In this document: one piece after another, positions 37,301 through 48,600 of the stretch
Layout of the letters: every line of letters begins with the position of its first letter
Numbering within the stretch: the stretch's first letter is position 1
Made by a program: the position numbers and the translations under genes
DNA from: Marvania coccoides
Lineage: Eukaryota > Chlorophyta > Trebouxiophyceae > Chlorellales > Chlorellaceae
DNA length: 64,000 nt
NCBI GenBank assembly: GCA_963854735.1
Contig: OY978105.1
Span: 62,001 to 126,000 of the forward strand
Direction: 5' to 3'
Notes under the pieces: model-generated
Databases searched by the model: none
Seen by the model: the letters and a program-made list of their open reading frames with translations, nothing else
What the model was told of the DNA's origin: nothing

Positions 37301-40300
37301 CATTTCTCCTTTGGGGCTGGCTTGCATTTTGAAATTCCTGGTCTTTTAAATGGATTATAAACACGTTTTTTCTCGTGGCCTCAGGTACACCCTGGGAGCC
37401 TTCGATCCTGCTGCATCTGCTGAGCTGCGTAGCACCCTTCTGGGCCCCACCGACCCCCAGTGGACGGTCGAGGTGTATACCAGCGCAGCAGGTTCTGACC
37501 CTCTGCACCCTTCCACCGATAGAACGCAGACTCCACGCCCTGATTTCTGCGAGACCTGTATTGATAATGCGATTCCCGCTCCTTTGGCTGGCGTCACACT
37601 GGAGAACCCTACAGGCGCGCAGTGCGAAAAGGGCATGGCGCGCAAAACCATTGTCACCTACGTGTGTGGCCCTGCCCTTGAGCTCGATCCTGCCGATCTG
37701 GCCGCATTTTTGACGCCCAACATGAAAGTGACGGGACTGGCAGGGTGCAACTTCCAAATTGAAATTGCCGTCCCTGAGGCATGCTCCTCCTGCGTGTAAG
37801 TTTTGCATATCCCCCCTCCATAGTTTTTTTTTTTTAAATATTTTCGCCCCCTTTCTATTTGGATATCTTCTCTACTTTCATTTCGCTTTAATTTCGCAGT
37901 CCCCCGCCGCCACAGCAGCTGGTCGACTCTCCCCCGCCGCCACAGCAGCTGGTCGACTCTCCCCCGCCGCCACAGGACCCTGTCAATCCCCTTGCCTCGC
38001 CACCACCGCCTGGCGTCGTGGCTCTCGCGTCTCCCCCACCCCCTGGTATCCCAGTCGTTCTTCCCTCCCCGCCGCCCTTCGTCCCTGTCAATTGCTTCCC
38101 CAGCGAGCCTTTGCAGCCGAATGTAACCACCGAAGCGCATGGAGCAATTTATGCAGGTCCAGCGCTGGTTGCCGGAGCAGTGGAATGGGGCTACACTGTG
38201 GAGTATATGGTAATAGCACTACTAAAATTGTTTTTCGTTCAATATTTTTTTCTGAGAAGCATGAGCAGCAAAAGTTTTCTCTTTATTTTCCCATTTCTTT
38301 TTCCTTGCAGGCTGTGGTTGAATTGGTGTACATCGCTAAGCCAAGCATCAAGAAAGATAGGTACTACCTTGGGGCCTTTGACGCCGCTGCATCTGCCGAG
38401 CTGCGCAGCACCCTGCTGGGCCCCACCGACCCCCAGTGGACGGTCGAGGTGTATACCAGCGCAGCAGCCGCTGATCCACTGCATCCCACAGTGGACAGGA
38501 CCAGGAATGCCCGCCCCGACTTCTGCGGAACTTGCATTGATAATGCGATTCCCGCTCCTTTGGCTGGCGTCACACTGGAGAACCCTACAGGCGCGCAGTG
38601 CGAAAAGGGCATGGCGCGCAAAACCATTGTCACCTACGTGTGTGGCCCTGCCCTTGAGCTCGATCCTGCCGATCTGGCCGCATTTTTGACGCCCAACATG
38701 AAAGTGACGGGACTGGCAGGGTGCAACTTCCAAATTGAAATTGCCATCCCTGAGGCATGCTCCTCCTGCGCGTAAGCTAAATTTATATTTTCTCATATCC
38801 CAATTCTTTTCTCCTAGAATTTTTGCTGAGTTTTTTCTTCTTCTTCGCAGACCACCTCCACCTGCAAGCCCACCTCCGCCGAAGCTGGTCGACACTCCTC
38901 CACCACCTGTTCCTGCTGAATACGAGTAAGAAGACGAGAAATATTTTAAATACATGCGAATTAAATGTTTCAAGACAATGAAATGTACCATATTAAGGGG
39001 GGGAGGTATTTTTATGTTTTCCTTTACGCTTTCTCTCAATATTGAAATTTCTCTTTTCCCTGACAGGTATGAATACGACTACAGTCCGCCGCCGCCCCAG
39101 GAGCTCATCGACTCTCCCCCGCCTCCGCCAAAGCTGGTCGCCTCTCCTCCTCCTGTTCCTGCTGAATACGAGTAAGAAGCCGAAAAATTTGTTGAAGAAT
39201 ATATGCGAATGAAATATTTAACATACTGGTATACATATATAACGATATTGCTATAGTATTGCTACCTTTTCACCTCCAACATTCTTATTCAATTTAGATA
39301 TGAATACGACTACAGCCCACCGCCTCCAAAGACGATGCCTCCGCCACCCAAAATCGCACCGCCTCCCGAGGAGTATGAGTGAGTTATAAGTTGATTTTTC
39401 TCGCTATGCAACATTTTCTTGGCCACTGTCTTTAAACCATGACCAAAATACAACTCGAATTATTGCAAAGTCCCGATATTGTGTTGTCAACAATGAAATA
39501 TAAAAAATACAGCAAAATACAGCGCTTGCCCAATCAAGTTCATCATTTATGATTTTGTTCATTTTATTTATTATGCTTCTTTCCTTTTATCTGCAGATAT
39601 GACTATAGCCCGCCGCCGCCTCAGAATGGAAAGCCGCCTCCTCCCAAGATGTTGCCGCCTCCAGCCGAGTATGAGTGAGTTTATTCTTCCATGACGATTA
39701 TATGTATTCTTTTGTTGACTAATCTGCTTGGCTTTGGGGGCTCAAAGTTTTGAGACGGAATATCCATTCTATTGAATGGCTCGTGTTTTTTTTTCAGTAA
39801 TCAAAATTTAAAGCCATAACCCTCACATTTGTCTTTATCTGATCCAGGTATGATTACGAATATAGTCCGCCGCCCCCGCCGCCCAAGATCACATTTCCAC
39901 CGCCCATCGTTCCTCCCGCCGAAGAATATGACTATGAGTATGAGTACTCTCCGCCGCCGCCTGGCAACACTGGCAAACACCCCCCGCCTCCTAGGCATGT
40001 GTCCATCTTTTTTTTGATTTGATTTTCAAAAATCAATACTCTTCGCGTTAATCTGATACGTATTATCAACTATAGAAGTCGGCGGCATTGAAGTAGTTTT
40101 CGCCTGTTTTTTTTTTGGTCCAGCAACTTGATGGCCGGTCGCTTATATTTTATGGCCTTAACTTGTTTTGCAGGCGTCTCAAACCCAATGCATCGCCCCC
40201 ACCCAAGGTCCCCGCACCTACCCCCCCTGAAGAGTACGAGTGCGTTTTATCCGTATCTCAAAGATTTGTCATGCTGCCAATGCGTTTGGGTGCAAAGCGG

Positions 40301-41695
40301 AGCAGCGCATGTGTTGGACGGTGTTGCGCTCCTTGCATGGAGTTCACCCAATGCTATTATTCAACCACTTCTTACGATTTCTTTGATGTAGGTATGATTA
40401 CGATTACACTGCACCCCCTGGACCTGTTGTCAAGCCTTCTCCTCCGCCTCCACCAAAGGCACTGCCAGCACCTCCGCCGGCAGAGTACGAGTAAGTTAAA
40501 AAACACACATTGCAGGGTTTAAGTCCGCACAAAAGGCATATAATACCTCTTAGCAGACTGGCACCGAAGTGCAAGCAGAAAATTGATGAAAATTTATTTT
40601 AAAATTTATCAAAATGCATAAAATTCGCATCCTTCCACATATTTCATTTATCATTCTCACCCTCCCTCCCCTTCTTTCTATTTATTTTAGTTACGAGTAC
40701 GATGAACCGCCTGCACCGACCCCTGCTCTCAAACCGCCCCCTCCCAAGTATGTTCACCGTTTACTATTTCATTATTATAAGATATCCAGCCTGGCATTCT
40801 TTCGGTCCTTCCCTTCCGGATCGCGGCGATGGGGTTGTGCTACTTTTTATTAATTTCATTTCCTCAAAATTTCAATTGAACTTTTGCAGGCGTATGCGTC
40901 CGTCTCCAGCGCCGCCTACGGTTCCTGCTCCGCCAGCACAAGAGTACGAGTGAGTTAATATATATAAGGAAAAATATTAAGATAAATTGGGTGAAATTAA
41001 GTGCTCAAAGGCTGCTGCTGATGTTCTCTGGAATTTTGCATGTCTCTAGATATTTATTTATTCACCCTTTTTTAATCTCCTTTCCCCGGCGCAGCTATGA
41101 GTACGACGACCCGCCAACACCCGCCACACCGCCAACACCCACCGTTAAAGCGCCTCCTCCCAGGCGGCTTCGTCCGGTCCCAGCTCCCCAAATGCCCGTG
41201 CATTCGCCTCCTCCAGCCAAAGAGGAATACGACTACGAATACGAGGAGGAGCCGGTGCCCTCGCCCAAACCCTCGCCTCCTCCTCCCAGGAAATTGTTAC
41301 GCCCCCCTCCACCGGCACCTGAAGAGGACTACGAGTACGAGTACGAGGAAGAGCCTGTCGTGCACAATAGCCCGCCGCCACCCGGCAAGCATCTGCGTCC
41401 TAGAGCCCCGCCGCCATCTGTCAAACCTAAGAGCCCACCGCCCAAAAAGAAGTCGCCACCTCCACCTAAGAAGGCTGTCAAGCGGCCGCCACCGCCGGGG
41501 ATAAAAAAGAAGTCGCCACCTCCACCCAAAAAGGTCGTCAAGCGGCCGCCGCCGCCCAAAAAGGTTGTCAAGCGGCCGCCGCCGCCCAAAAAGGTCGTCA
41601 AGAGGCCGCCACCGCCTAAAAAAGTTGTCAAGCGACCGCCGCCGCCGAAAAAAAAGGTTGTTCCGATTAACAACCGCCCGCATAAAAAGGGTTAG
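31323..41695 (+). CDS. Pherophorin B: giant secreted protein with five pherophorin domains and extensin-like tail
   Basis: I join 25 exons in continuous frame: 31323-31377, 31595-31805, 31904-32418, 32601-32666, 32781-34519, 34705-34751, 34873-35283, 35388-35775, 35961-36007, 36129-36539, 36644-37031, 37217-37263, 37385-37795, 37900-38209, 38311-38771, 38851-38925, 39067-39171, 39298-39378, 39597-39674, 39848-39994, 40174-40239, 40392-40490, 40691-40747, 40890-40949, 41095-41695; about 2,291 residues. Order: signal peptide, pherophorin domain 1, a 450-residue Pro-rich minisatellite spacer, domains 2-5 separated by QQLVDSPPPP blocks, Tyr-x-Tyr/Pro module exons, and a Lys-Pro tail (KKVVKRPPPP repeats). 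Domains 2-4 lie in a 1,256-bp tandem duplication. The intron at 39995 uses a GC donor. It is paralogous to and directly downstream of pherophorin A. The predicted role is a cross-linkable extracellular matrix protein. A split into several transcripts cannot be excluded, but no stop interrupts the joined frame. Confidence 0.8.
32840..34195 (+). repeat. 30-bp coding minisatellite (SPPPPE[E/D][L/P]L[A/S])
   Basis: About 44 head-to-tail copies of a 30-bp unit code the decapeptide SPPPPEDPLA or SPPPPEELLS. Units alternate in higher-order blocks, for example DPLS-DPLS-ELLA. Synonymous differences (CCG, CCA, CCT) mark unit subtypes. It lies wholly within one exon of pherophorin B. Confidence 0.92.
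34301..37982 (+). repeat. Tandem 1,256-bp duplication, about 2.9 copies, exons and introns
   Basis: Copy 1 is 34301-35562, copy 2 is 35563-36818, and copy 3 runs from 36819 to about 37982, where three QQLVDSPPPP units are missing. Copies 2 and 3 appear identical base for base, introns included; copy 1 differs by 6 extra bases (codons for Val-Leu). Each unit codes one pherophorin domain plus Pro-rich linker and keeps the frame. Confidence 0.93.
38851..40949 (+). repeat. Series of phase-2 module exons, pherophorin B
   Basis: Nine short exons (57-147 nt) all start and end in phase 2. Most end in a split Glu codon, and most begin with a Tyr-x-Tyr cluster followed by Pro-rich sequence, as in pherophorin A. 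Two junctions (39994/40174 and 40747/40890) instead split Arg or Lys codons. Confidence 0.8.
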
Positions 41696-42295
41696 TAGAA
41701 GTACTGTAAATTCTTCTTGTTTTTTTCCTGACCATGATATTGTTAAATTTTACCTCCCATTACTTCCAAGAGTCTAATATCTTATGTAAATATGTTGCTT
41801 TATTTTGCTTTGATACTTCTCAATAAATGCGATTTCTGAGCGCGATTCAATTACCTTGAGCAACTGGCAAGCACATTTGCGCCCGGTTGCGGCCATTGTT
41901 TCTGTGTGTAATACTCCCCCCCAACTACAACGTCATCGCAAATCGAGATAAAGAAAAAAACCCGTTCCCATCTTAAGCAGCCAGTCTTGATGTGGGTTCA
42001 ATCCTCAGCGCGGTGGGCAGACCAATGATGAAGGAAAAAAGCAGCGGAAGGAAAGAACTTTCTCAATGCCCAAAAATGGCTACCATGTGATCACACTGCA
42101 TTCTCAATCTCTTACACGCGAATATGTTGATATCGGTAAAAAAATATCTGCAGCCAGGCAGCGCATAAAAAGGCTCTCTTCAAAAATATAAATAAAATGA
42201 TCATCCGTCTCATACGTCATCAGTCAATAATCGCAGTTTCGTCCCTCCCTCATACACAAACACACGCTCCCTCTTTAAATTAACAGTATCCATCG
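41696..42295. other. Convergent 3' spacer, pherophorin B / kinesin-13
   Basis: Both 3' UTRs; TGTAA at 41785-41789 is a candidate poly(A) signal of pherophorin B. A T-loop-like stretch near 41993 does not belong to a foldable tRNA. Confidence 0.45.
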
Positions 42296-45263
42296 TTATT
42301 TATTGGCCGCCGTCGCCGCTGCTGCCGACCTCATTTGCCTCCTAAATGCGGTGACCTGCTGCTGCAGCGACGACACCGCCGCTGCCTTGTCCACCAAAAT
42401 CTGGCCAAGCTCCTCGATGTAGGCATCGACGCTGGTACTGCCGGCCGCAGCGTCGTCCAGCTGCGCCAGCAGTTCCATCTCCTCCCTCACCATGGCCATG
42501 GAAGACTCGATGTGAAGGCGGTGGGCGGCAATGAGCTCCTCTTCCGCCACCAACAGGGCGCCCAGGGGACCGTCCTCAGAAGCGGCAGAGGAGGGGCTGG
42601 AGCGGGCAGCTGCACATAAGGAGGGGGAAATACTTTATCAGAAAGGGTTCAAAAGAAGAAATCCCATAAAAGAAGAAAACCCATACCCAGCAGGCCATGT
42701 TGACAAAACCTGCTGACTCCATTGATTGGCTTACCAGAGGCTTGGGATGCGTCAGAGTTGGAGGGTTTCAGGGGGTGGGCGTGTATCGTGCCTGGGCGGT
42801 GTGCTGCAGGGGGGCTGCCGTTGGAGGGAACGCCGCCGCCGCTGCCGCGGGGCGACGCAACAGGCTTGCCGGCAGCGGTAGCAGCTGCTTTGGCCGCCAC
42901 CTTGGCTGCCAGCTGGGCATTGAAGGCAGCTGCGCTACCGCCGTTCTGCGCCGCGGCTGCTGCTGCTGATGTAGCGCCGTTGGCTGGCTTCAGCGCAGTA
43001 GCAGCCCGAGGAGCGTTCGCACCGCCGCCGCCGCCGTTGTTGATTCCTGGCGCACGCAACTTGGAAGGGGACTGCGGGGGGCCACTGGACGTGGCTAGCC
43101 GCCCAGTGGCTATGCGTGGCCGCTGCTGCTCCCTCTCAGGTCTGTCACCGCCAAGGGCCAGGCGAGGAACAGCAGCGGCTGCGGGAGTGGTTTCATTGGG
43201 CGCAACAAAGCACGCAGCAGCGGTGGACCCCACGTCGCCGGCCGTCTCGCTGCCTTGCGGCAGCCCAGGCGGGGGCAGCTTGTGCAGCAGCGCAGCCAGC
43301 TCGTAGGCCCCAGACGGAATTTCCGGCGGGGGCACCGCCGCTGTGGCGGTAGAGCTGGCGCCAGACGGCGCTCCAGCAGCGGCAGCAGCAGCGGTTTTCC
43401 CCGCCTGGTCCTTCTTAATCTCCTTCACCCGGTCCGCGTACCGCAGCGTGTTGAGGGTGTGCTCGCAGGAGGTGGAGTTGGGGGAGACGTTGGCTATCAT
43501 CACAGTGCGAGCGTTCTTGCCGACAAAAGAGTCGCGCAGCACCTCAGTGAGCTTGGAGCCGCGGAAAGGGATGTGGCGCGCCTCGGCGTCCAACGCGCGG
43601 ATGCACTCCTTCAGCGCCAGCAGCGATTTGTTGATCTCCGCCCCCTCCAGCCGCGTCTGCTTGTCGTTCTCGTACGTGTCTGCGCCACGCTCAGACCCCG
43701 CCAGATCGATGAACGAAAGCTTGCCAACAGTGCGCAGCCGCGGGGCAGCAGGCTCAGCGCCAGGGCGCACCGACGGCCGCGGCCGCCGCGCCGTCACCGC
43801 CCCGCTCTTGTCCTCTGCCGGCGCCCGCAGCGCAAAGGTCATGATGGAGTGGGAGCGGGAGGACTCGTCGTTGGCGCCCGTGGACCCCGTGGAGCGCGCG
43901 CACGCCGAGTGCTCGCACAGCCGCATCAGCACTTCCAGCCCCTTCACTTCCACCTCCTTCAGGCCCACCACCTGCACTTTCCGCTGCGCATCCTCCCGCA
44001 CCTCCAGCTTCTGCCGCCCGTTCAGCAGGTCAAACACCTTACCGCCATAGATCTCGTAGCACGCAACGTGCAGCGACAGCGCCGCATACTGCGGGGCAGC
44101 CTCGATGACCCGAAAAATGTCCTGGGCAGCGCGCAGCGGCAACGGCTGCATGGTGAACGTTTTCCCGCTGCCCGTTTGCCCGTACGCAAAGCAGGTGCCC
44201 TTGCCCGCGCGGAATAGCGTGGCGATGAGCGGTCTGATGGCCTGGGTGTAGACCGAGTCGTTGTCCACCCCCTCATCAAAAACGTCGTCAAAACAGAAAA
44301 CGTGGCTCTCTGTGTAGCGAGTGAGATCCACCTTGACCTTGGGCTCGTGCACATATAGCGTGCCGCTCTCTCCGTCGCAGTCCAGCACGTCGTTGTCCCC
44401 CCTTTCCACCTCCCGGCGGTTGAGCGGGCGCTTGCGCACAATCACGCGAATGCGAGGGGGGTCAGCGATGGCAGCCAGAGAAGCGGCATCAGAGGCGGAC
44501 GCCACGCCCACCCCCAGCTGGCTGTCGGCCTCCCCTGCCGCGAAAGCGGACGTGGAGGCAGCGTTGTGGCCAGAAGCGGCAGACGAGGCGGCGGCAACGG
44601 CGGCGATGGGAAAAGCGCGCGCCACGTGGCCGTCTGGCTGCGCGTTTGTGGCGGAAGCTGCGGCGGAGGAGGCGGCGGACGTGGCTGGACCCTGAGGCTG
44701 CGCCTGCTGCTGGGGGCGGGGCGGCACCGGCGGAGACACAAGTCCATTGCGCATGAAAGCCTGGCTGAAGGCGTCAGCGTCGAGGTCGTCCTCCAGAAAG
44801 TCGTCAGAGTCCTCGGCATCGAGGTCCAGCAGCTCCGCGGGCTCCTGGCCTGCACGCCGTGGCATTGGCTCGGGGGAGGAGTTGGCTTGAGACGAGGTGG
44901 AGGATGCCCCTGGAGACAGCGTCAGGCTCATCTCCTCCGCGTTCAGGCCCTGAATGATCTTAAAGAGGGCCTGCTTCTCGGCAAAGTCGTGGACGCCGAA
45001 GTCGGCGTAATCCTGCGGGAGGAGCGACAGTTCAAGTTTGAGAAGATGGGGATCCGGTGGGTGGTAAATTTAAATGGGGGGCTGATGGGTCCAACTCGGG
45101 CGCTCCTGAACCCAAAAAAATGTTTTCTTTTCGACCAAGAGGCGGGCGCAGGCAGGGAACTCGCCTGAATGAGCAACGTCTTGAACCGCTCAACCGAGGT
45201 GCTTTGAAACGCGGGTGCGAGGTGCTGGAGGCCATGGGACACCAGGAGATCCTTCACAGACAT
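42296..45263 (-). CDS. Kinesin-13 (MCAK/KIF2/KIF24-like) microtubule depolymerase
   Basis: Exons 45263-45165, 45012-42735 and 42609-42296 give 896 residues. Residues 1-55 resemble a SAM domain (LLVSHGLQHLAPAFQSTSVE ... DFAEKQALFKIIQGL). The motor starts near residue 218 and has the kinesin-13 KVD finger (KVDLTRY), the P-loop GQTGSGKT (311-318), switch I NDESSRSHS and switch II DLAGSERG. A low-complexity Ala/Pro/Ser region and a C-terminal coiled coil follow (EEELIAAHRLHIESSM, REEMELLAQLDD). Kinesin-13s depolymerise microtubule ends at spindles and regulate flagellar length. Intron 1 has a GC donor (CAG/GCGAGT, 45164). It is head-to-head with LARS. Confidence 0.93.
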
Positions 45264-45633
45264 GGTGTGGGTGGGTTTGGCGCTCACGCGGCCCGCAGTT
45301 GCAATCGCTGGCGAACTACAAAACCACTTTTCCGTTGGAATCGCAAAATTAATATTTTTTCACGCGAGTTCTCCTGCGCGCGCACTCCTCGCCATGCAAT
45401 GATTCTTGAAAATGAATGTGAGCGACAAGCCGAGTAGTGTAGTTGTGCAAAAGCACTTTGACCAACTCAAATTGGCTGGACTCGCTCTTTATAGTATCTC
45501 TCACAGTAGTTACCATCTAGCCCAGAATGGTCAAAATATATAATTATAGAGAACCCAATAACAACAGTAATTGATCCAGACGCCAGCCACCGGCGAAGCA
45601 ATCTTTTTTCAAGCCTCCAAACATAATCTCCCC
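45264..45633. promoter_or_regulatory. Divergent promoter region, kinesin-13 / LARS
   Basis: About 370 bp between divergent starts, AT-rich in the centre. No named element. Confidence 0.4.
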
Positions 45634-48600
45634 ATGAGCGGCGCCGCCGAGGTATGCATCGATCTCTTCTACACGATACCACGAGCTCGTTCCAATTCCT
45701 GATGTTCTGGAATCGCGCCACAGCGACCCTTTTCAATGAAAACACTTTTTCTTCATCTCAATTATTTTTGTTCTCCACTAGCTCTTCCAACCTGATCGTT
45801 TCTCTCTTGCATTGCTACCAATGTGCAGGGCCCTCAGAACTTTGCCCGCCGCGACCTGCTGCTGCAGCTGCAGGCCTCTGCGCAGGCCAAGTGGGAGGCG
45901 GAGGGCGCTTTCGTCGCCGATGCCCCTTCAGATGTTGCCGCAGACCCAGGAACGACAGACACCAAGTTCTTCGGCAACTTCCCCTACCCCTACATGAATG
46001 GCATGCTGCACCTGGGCCACGCCTTCTCGCTGTCCAAGCTGGAATTCGCGTCGGCGTACCACCGCCTCAGTGGCAAAAATGTGCTCTTCCCGCAGGGATT
46101 CCACTGCACAGGCATGCCCATCAAGGCCTGCGCAGATAAGCTGGCCCGGGAGATTGCCACCTACGGCTGCCCCCCGCAGTTCCCCGGCGAGGAGGAAGAA
46201 ACTGAGTCTGCCGCCGCCGACGCTGCCGCCGCCGCTGCCGCTGCCGACGCCGCCAAGGCGGACCCCACCAAGTTCACGGCGAAGAAGAGCAAGGCAGTGG
46301 CCAAAAAGGGGCTGGGGACCACCCAGTGGGACATTTTGAAGATGAGCGGCATCCCGGAGGCAGACATTCCCGAATTTGCCGACTCCCTGCACTGGCTGGA
46401 CTATTTCCCGCCGCTGGCGGTGCGCGACATCAAGGCCATGGGGTGCGGCGTGGACTGGCGCCGCAGCTTCATCACCACTGACGTCAACCCCTACTACGAC
46501 TCGTTTGTGCGGTGGCAGTTCCACACGCTGCTCAAAGCTGGCAAAGTGGTGAAGGACAAGCGGTACGCCGTGTTCTCGCCGCTGGACGGCCAGCCCTGCG
46601 CCGACCACGACCGCGCGACCGGCGAGGGGGTGGGCCCGCAGGAGTACACGCTCATCAAAATGAAGGTGCTGGAGCTCAAGGGCGCGCTGTCCGCGCTGGA
46701 GGGGGCTGGCCCGGTGTACCTTCTGGCCGCCACGCTGCGCCCTGAGACGATGTACGGGCAGACCAACTGTTGGGCGCTGCCTGAGGGCAAGTACGGTGCT
46801 TACCGGGGTATGGGCGGTGAGGTGTACGTGATGACCGCCAGATCCGCGCTGAATCTGTCGTACCAGGACCGCATGCCCACCACGGGCAAGCCTGAGAAGC
46901 TGCTGGACCTGCTGGGCAGCGACCTGTTGGGCGTGCCAGTGTCGTCCCCCCGCTGCCCCCACGATCGCATCTATGTGCTGCCGCTGCTCACCATTCTCAC
47001 CAATAAGGGCACCGGCATCGTCACCTCGGTGCCCTCCGACGCCCCCGACGACTACGCGGCGCTGATGGACCTGCGCAACAAGCCCAAGCTGCGTGAGAAG
47101 TTTGGCATCGCGGACGAGTGGGTGCTGCCGTATGAGGTCATTCCCATCATCGACATCCCTGGGTTTGGCACCGCCGCGGCGCAGAAGGTGTGCGAAGATA
47201 TGAAGATCGCCAGCCAGAACGACACCAAGAAGCTGGCGGAAGCTAAGCAGCTGGTGTACCTGCGAGGGTTCACCGACGGTGTGCTGGTGGTGGGCCCCCA
47301 TGCAGGCAAGAAAGTCAGCGAGGTGAAGGCGCCCATCAAGGCGGAGATGCTGGATGCGGGCGACGCGCTGCTGTACAGCGAGCCTGAGCGCGCGGTGCTG
47401 AGTAGGTCTGGCGACGACTGCGTGGTGGCGCTGACCGACCAATGGTACCTCACATACGGGGAGCAGGAGTGGAAGGAGGCCACCGCGGGGTGCCTGGCGC
47501 GCATGGAGACGTTTGACGAGTCTGCCAAGAACTCGTTTGCCCACACCCTGGACTGGCTGAACCAGTGGGCGTGCTCCCGCTCATTTGGATTGGGCACCCG
47601 CCTGCCGTGGGACCCCGTCTACCTCATCGAGTCGCTGTCGGACTCCACCATCTACATGGCCTACTACACCGTGGCGCACCTGCTGCAGGTCAGTTTTATT
47701 TTTTATTTTTTATTTTTATTGAAGTGTATTTTTGAGAAAGGAATGGCTGAGTTTTGGTGCACATTCAACCTCATTTCATGTATAACTTCAATTCTCCACG
47801 ATGATTTATATGTTATTTTAACTTTTTTTTTTATATTTCATCATAACTCGCAGGGAGGAGACATGTACTGCTCTGATGGCACCGCCCCCACCGGCATCCC
47901 CCCCTCCGCCCTCACCCCCGAGGTATGGGACGCGGTCTTCATGGGCGCAGACCCCCCTGTCGACAGCGCAGTGCCCGAGGCCACCATCGCCGCCATGCGC
48001 CGCGAGTTTGAGTACTGGTACCCCTTTGACCTGCGGGTGTCGGGCAAAGATCTCATCCAAAACCACCTCACCTTCTGCATGTACAACCACACCGCCGTGT
48101 GGGCTTCTCGCCCCGATCTGTGGCCGCGCGGTATGCGCTGCAACGGCCACCTGCTGCTGAACGCCGAGAAGATGAGCAAATCCACCGGCAACTTCAAGAC
48201 GCTGTCGCAGGCGATCAAGGAGTACAGCGCAGACGCGATGCGCGTGGCGCTGGCGGACGCGGGCGACGGCATGGACGACGCCAACTTCGAGCACACCACC
48301 GCCAACGGCGCCATTTTGCGGCTGACCAAGGAGCTGACGTGGATTGAGGAGGTGCTGGCTGCGGTGGATGGCATGCGGGACGAGCAGCCCACCTCTTTCC
48401 TGGACAGAGCCTTTGACAACGAAATCGACATCGCCATTGTGTGCGCCAAGGACGCCTACGACCGGTTCATGTTCAGGGAGGCGCTGAAGGTGGGGTGGTA
48501 CGACCTGCTAAACGCTCGCGACGCCTACCGCTTTGCCTGCGGGCCTGAAGGCATGAACCGCCGCGTGCTGGAGCGGTTCATCGACGTCAGCACGCGGCTG

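Noticed and set aside
34781..37808. Repeated minus-strand open frames of 171 codons in the tandem array
   Set aside because: They are antisense shadows of the pherophorin exons and recur only because the unit is duplicated.
32840..37982. Regular repeats that could suggest a CRISPR array
   Set aside because: Units are coding, in frame, without unique spacers, and lie in a eukaryotic intron-containing gene.
41980..42010. A tRNA T-loop-like stretch (GGGTTCAATCC)
   Set aside because: No matching acceptor stem, D arm or anticodon arm could be found around it.
45928..47544. A 538-codon minus-strand frame over LARS
   Set aside because: His/Arg/Gly-rich antisense shadow caused by the GC-rich codon bias of the LARS exon.
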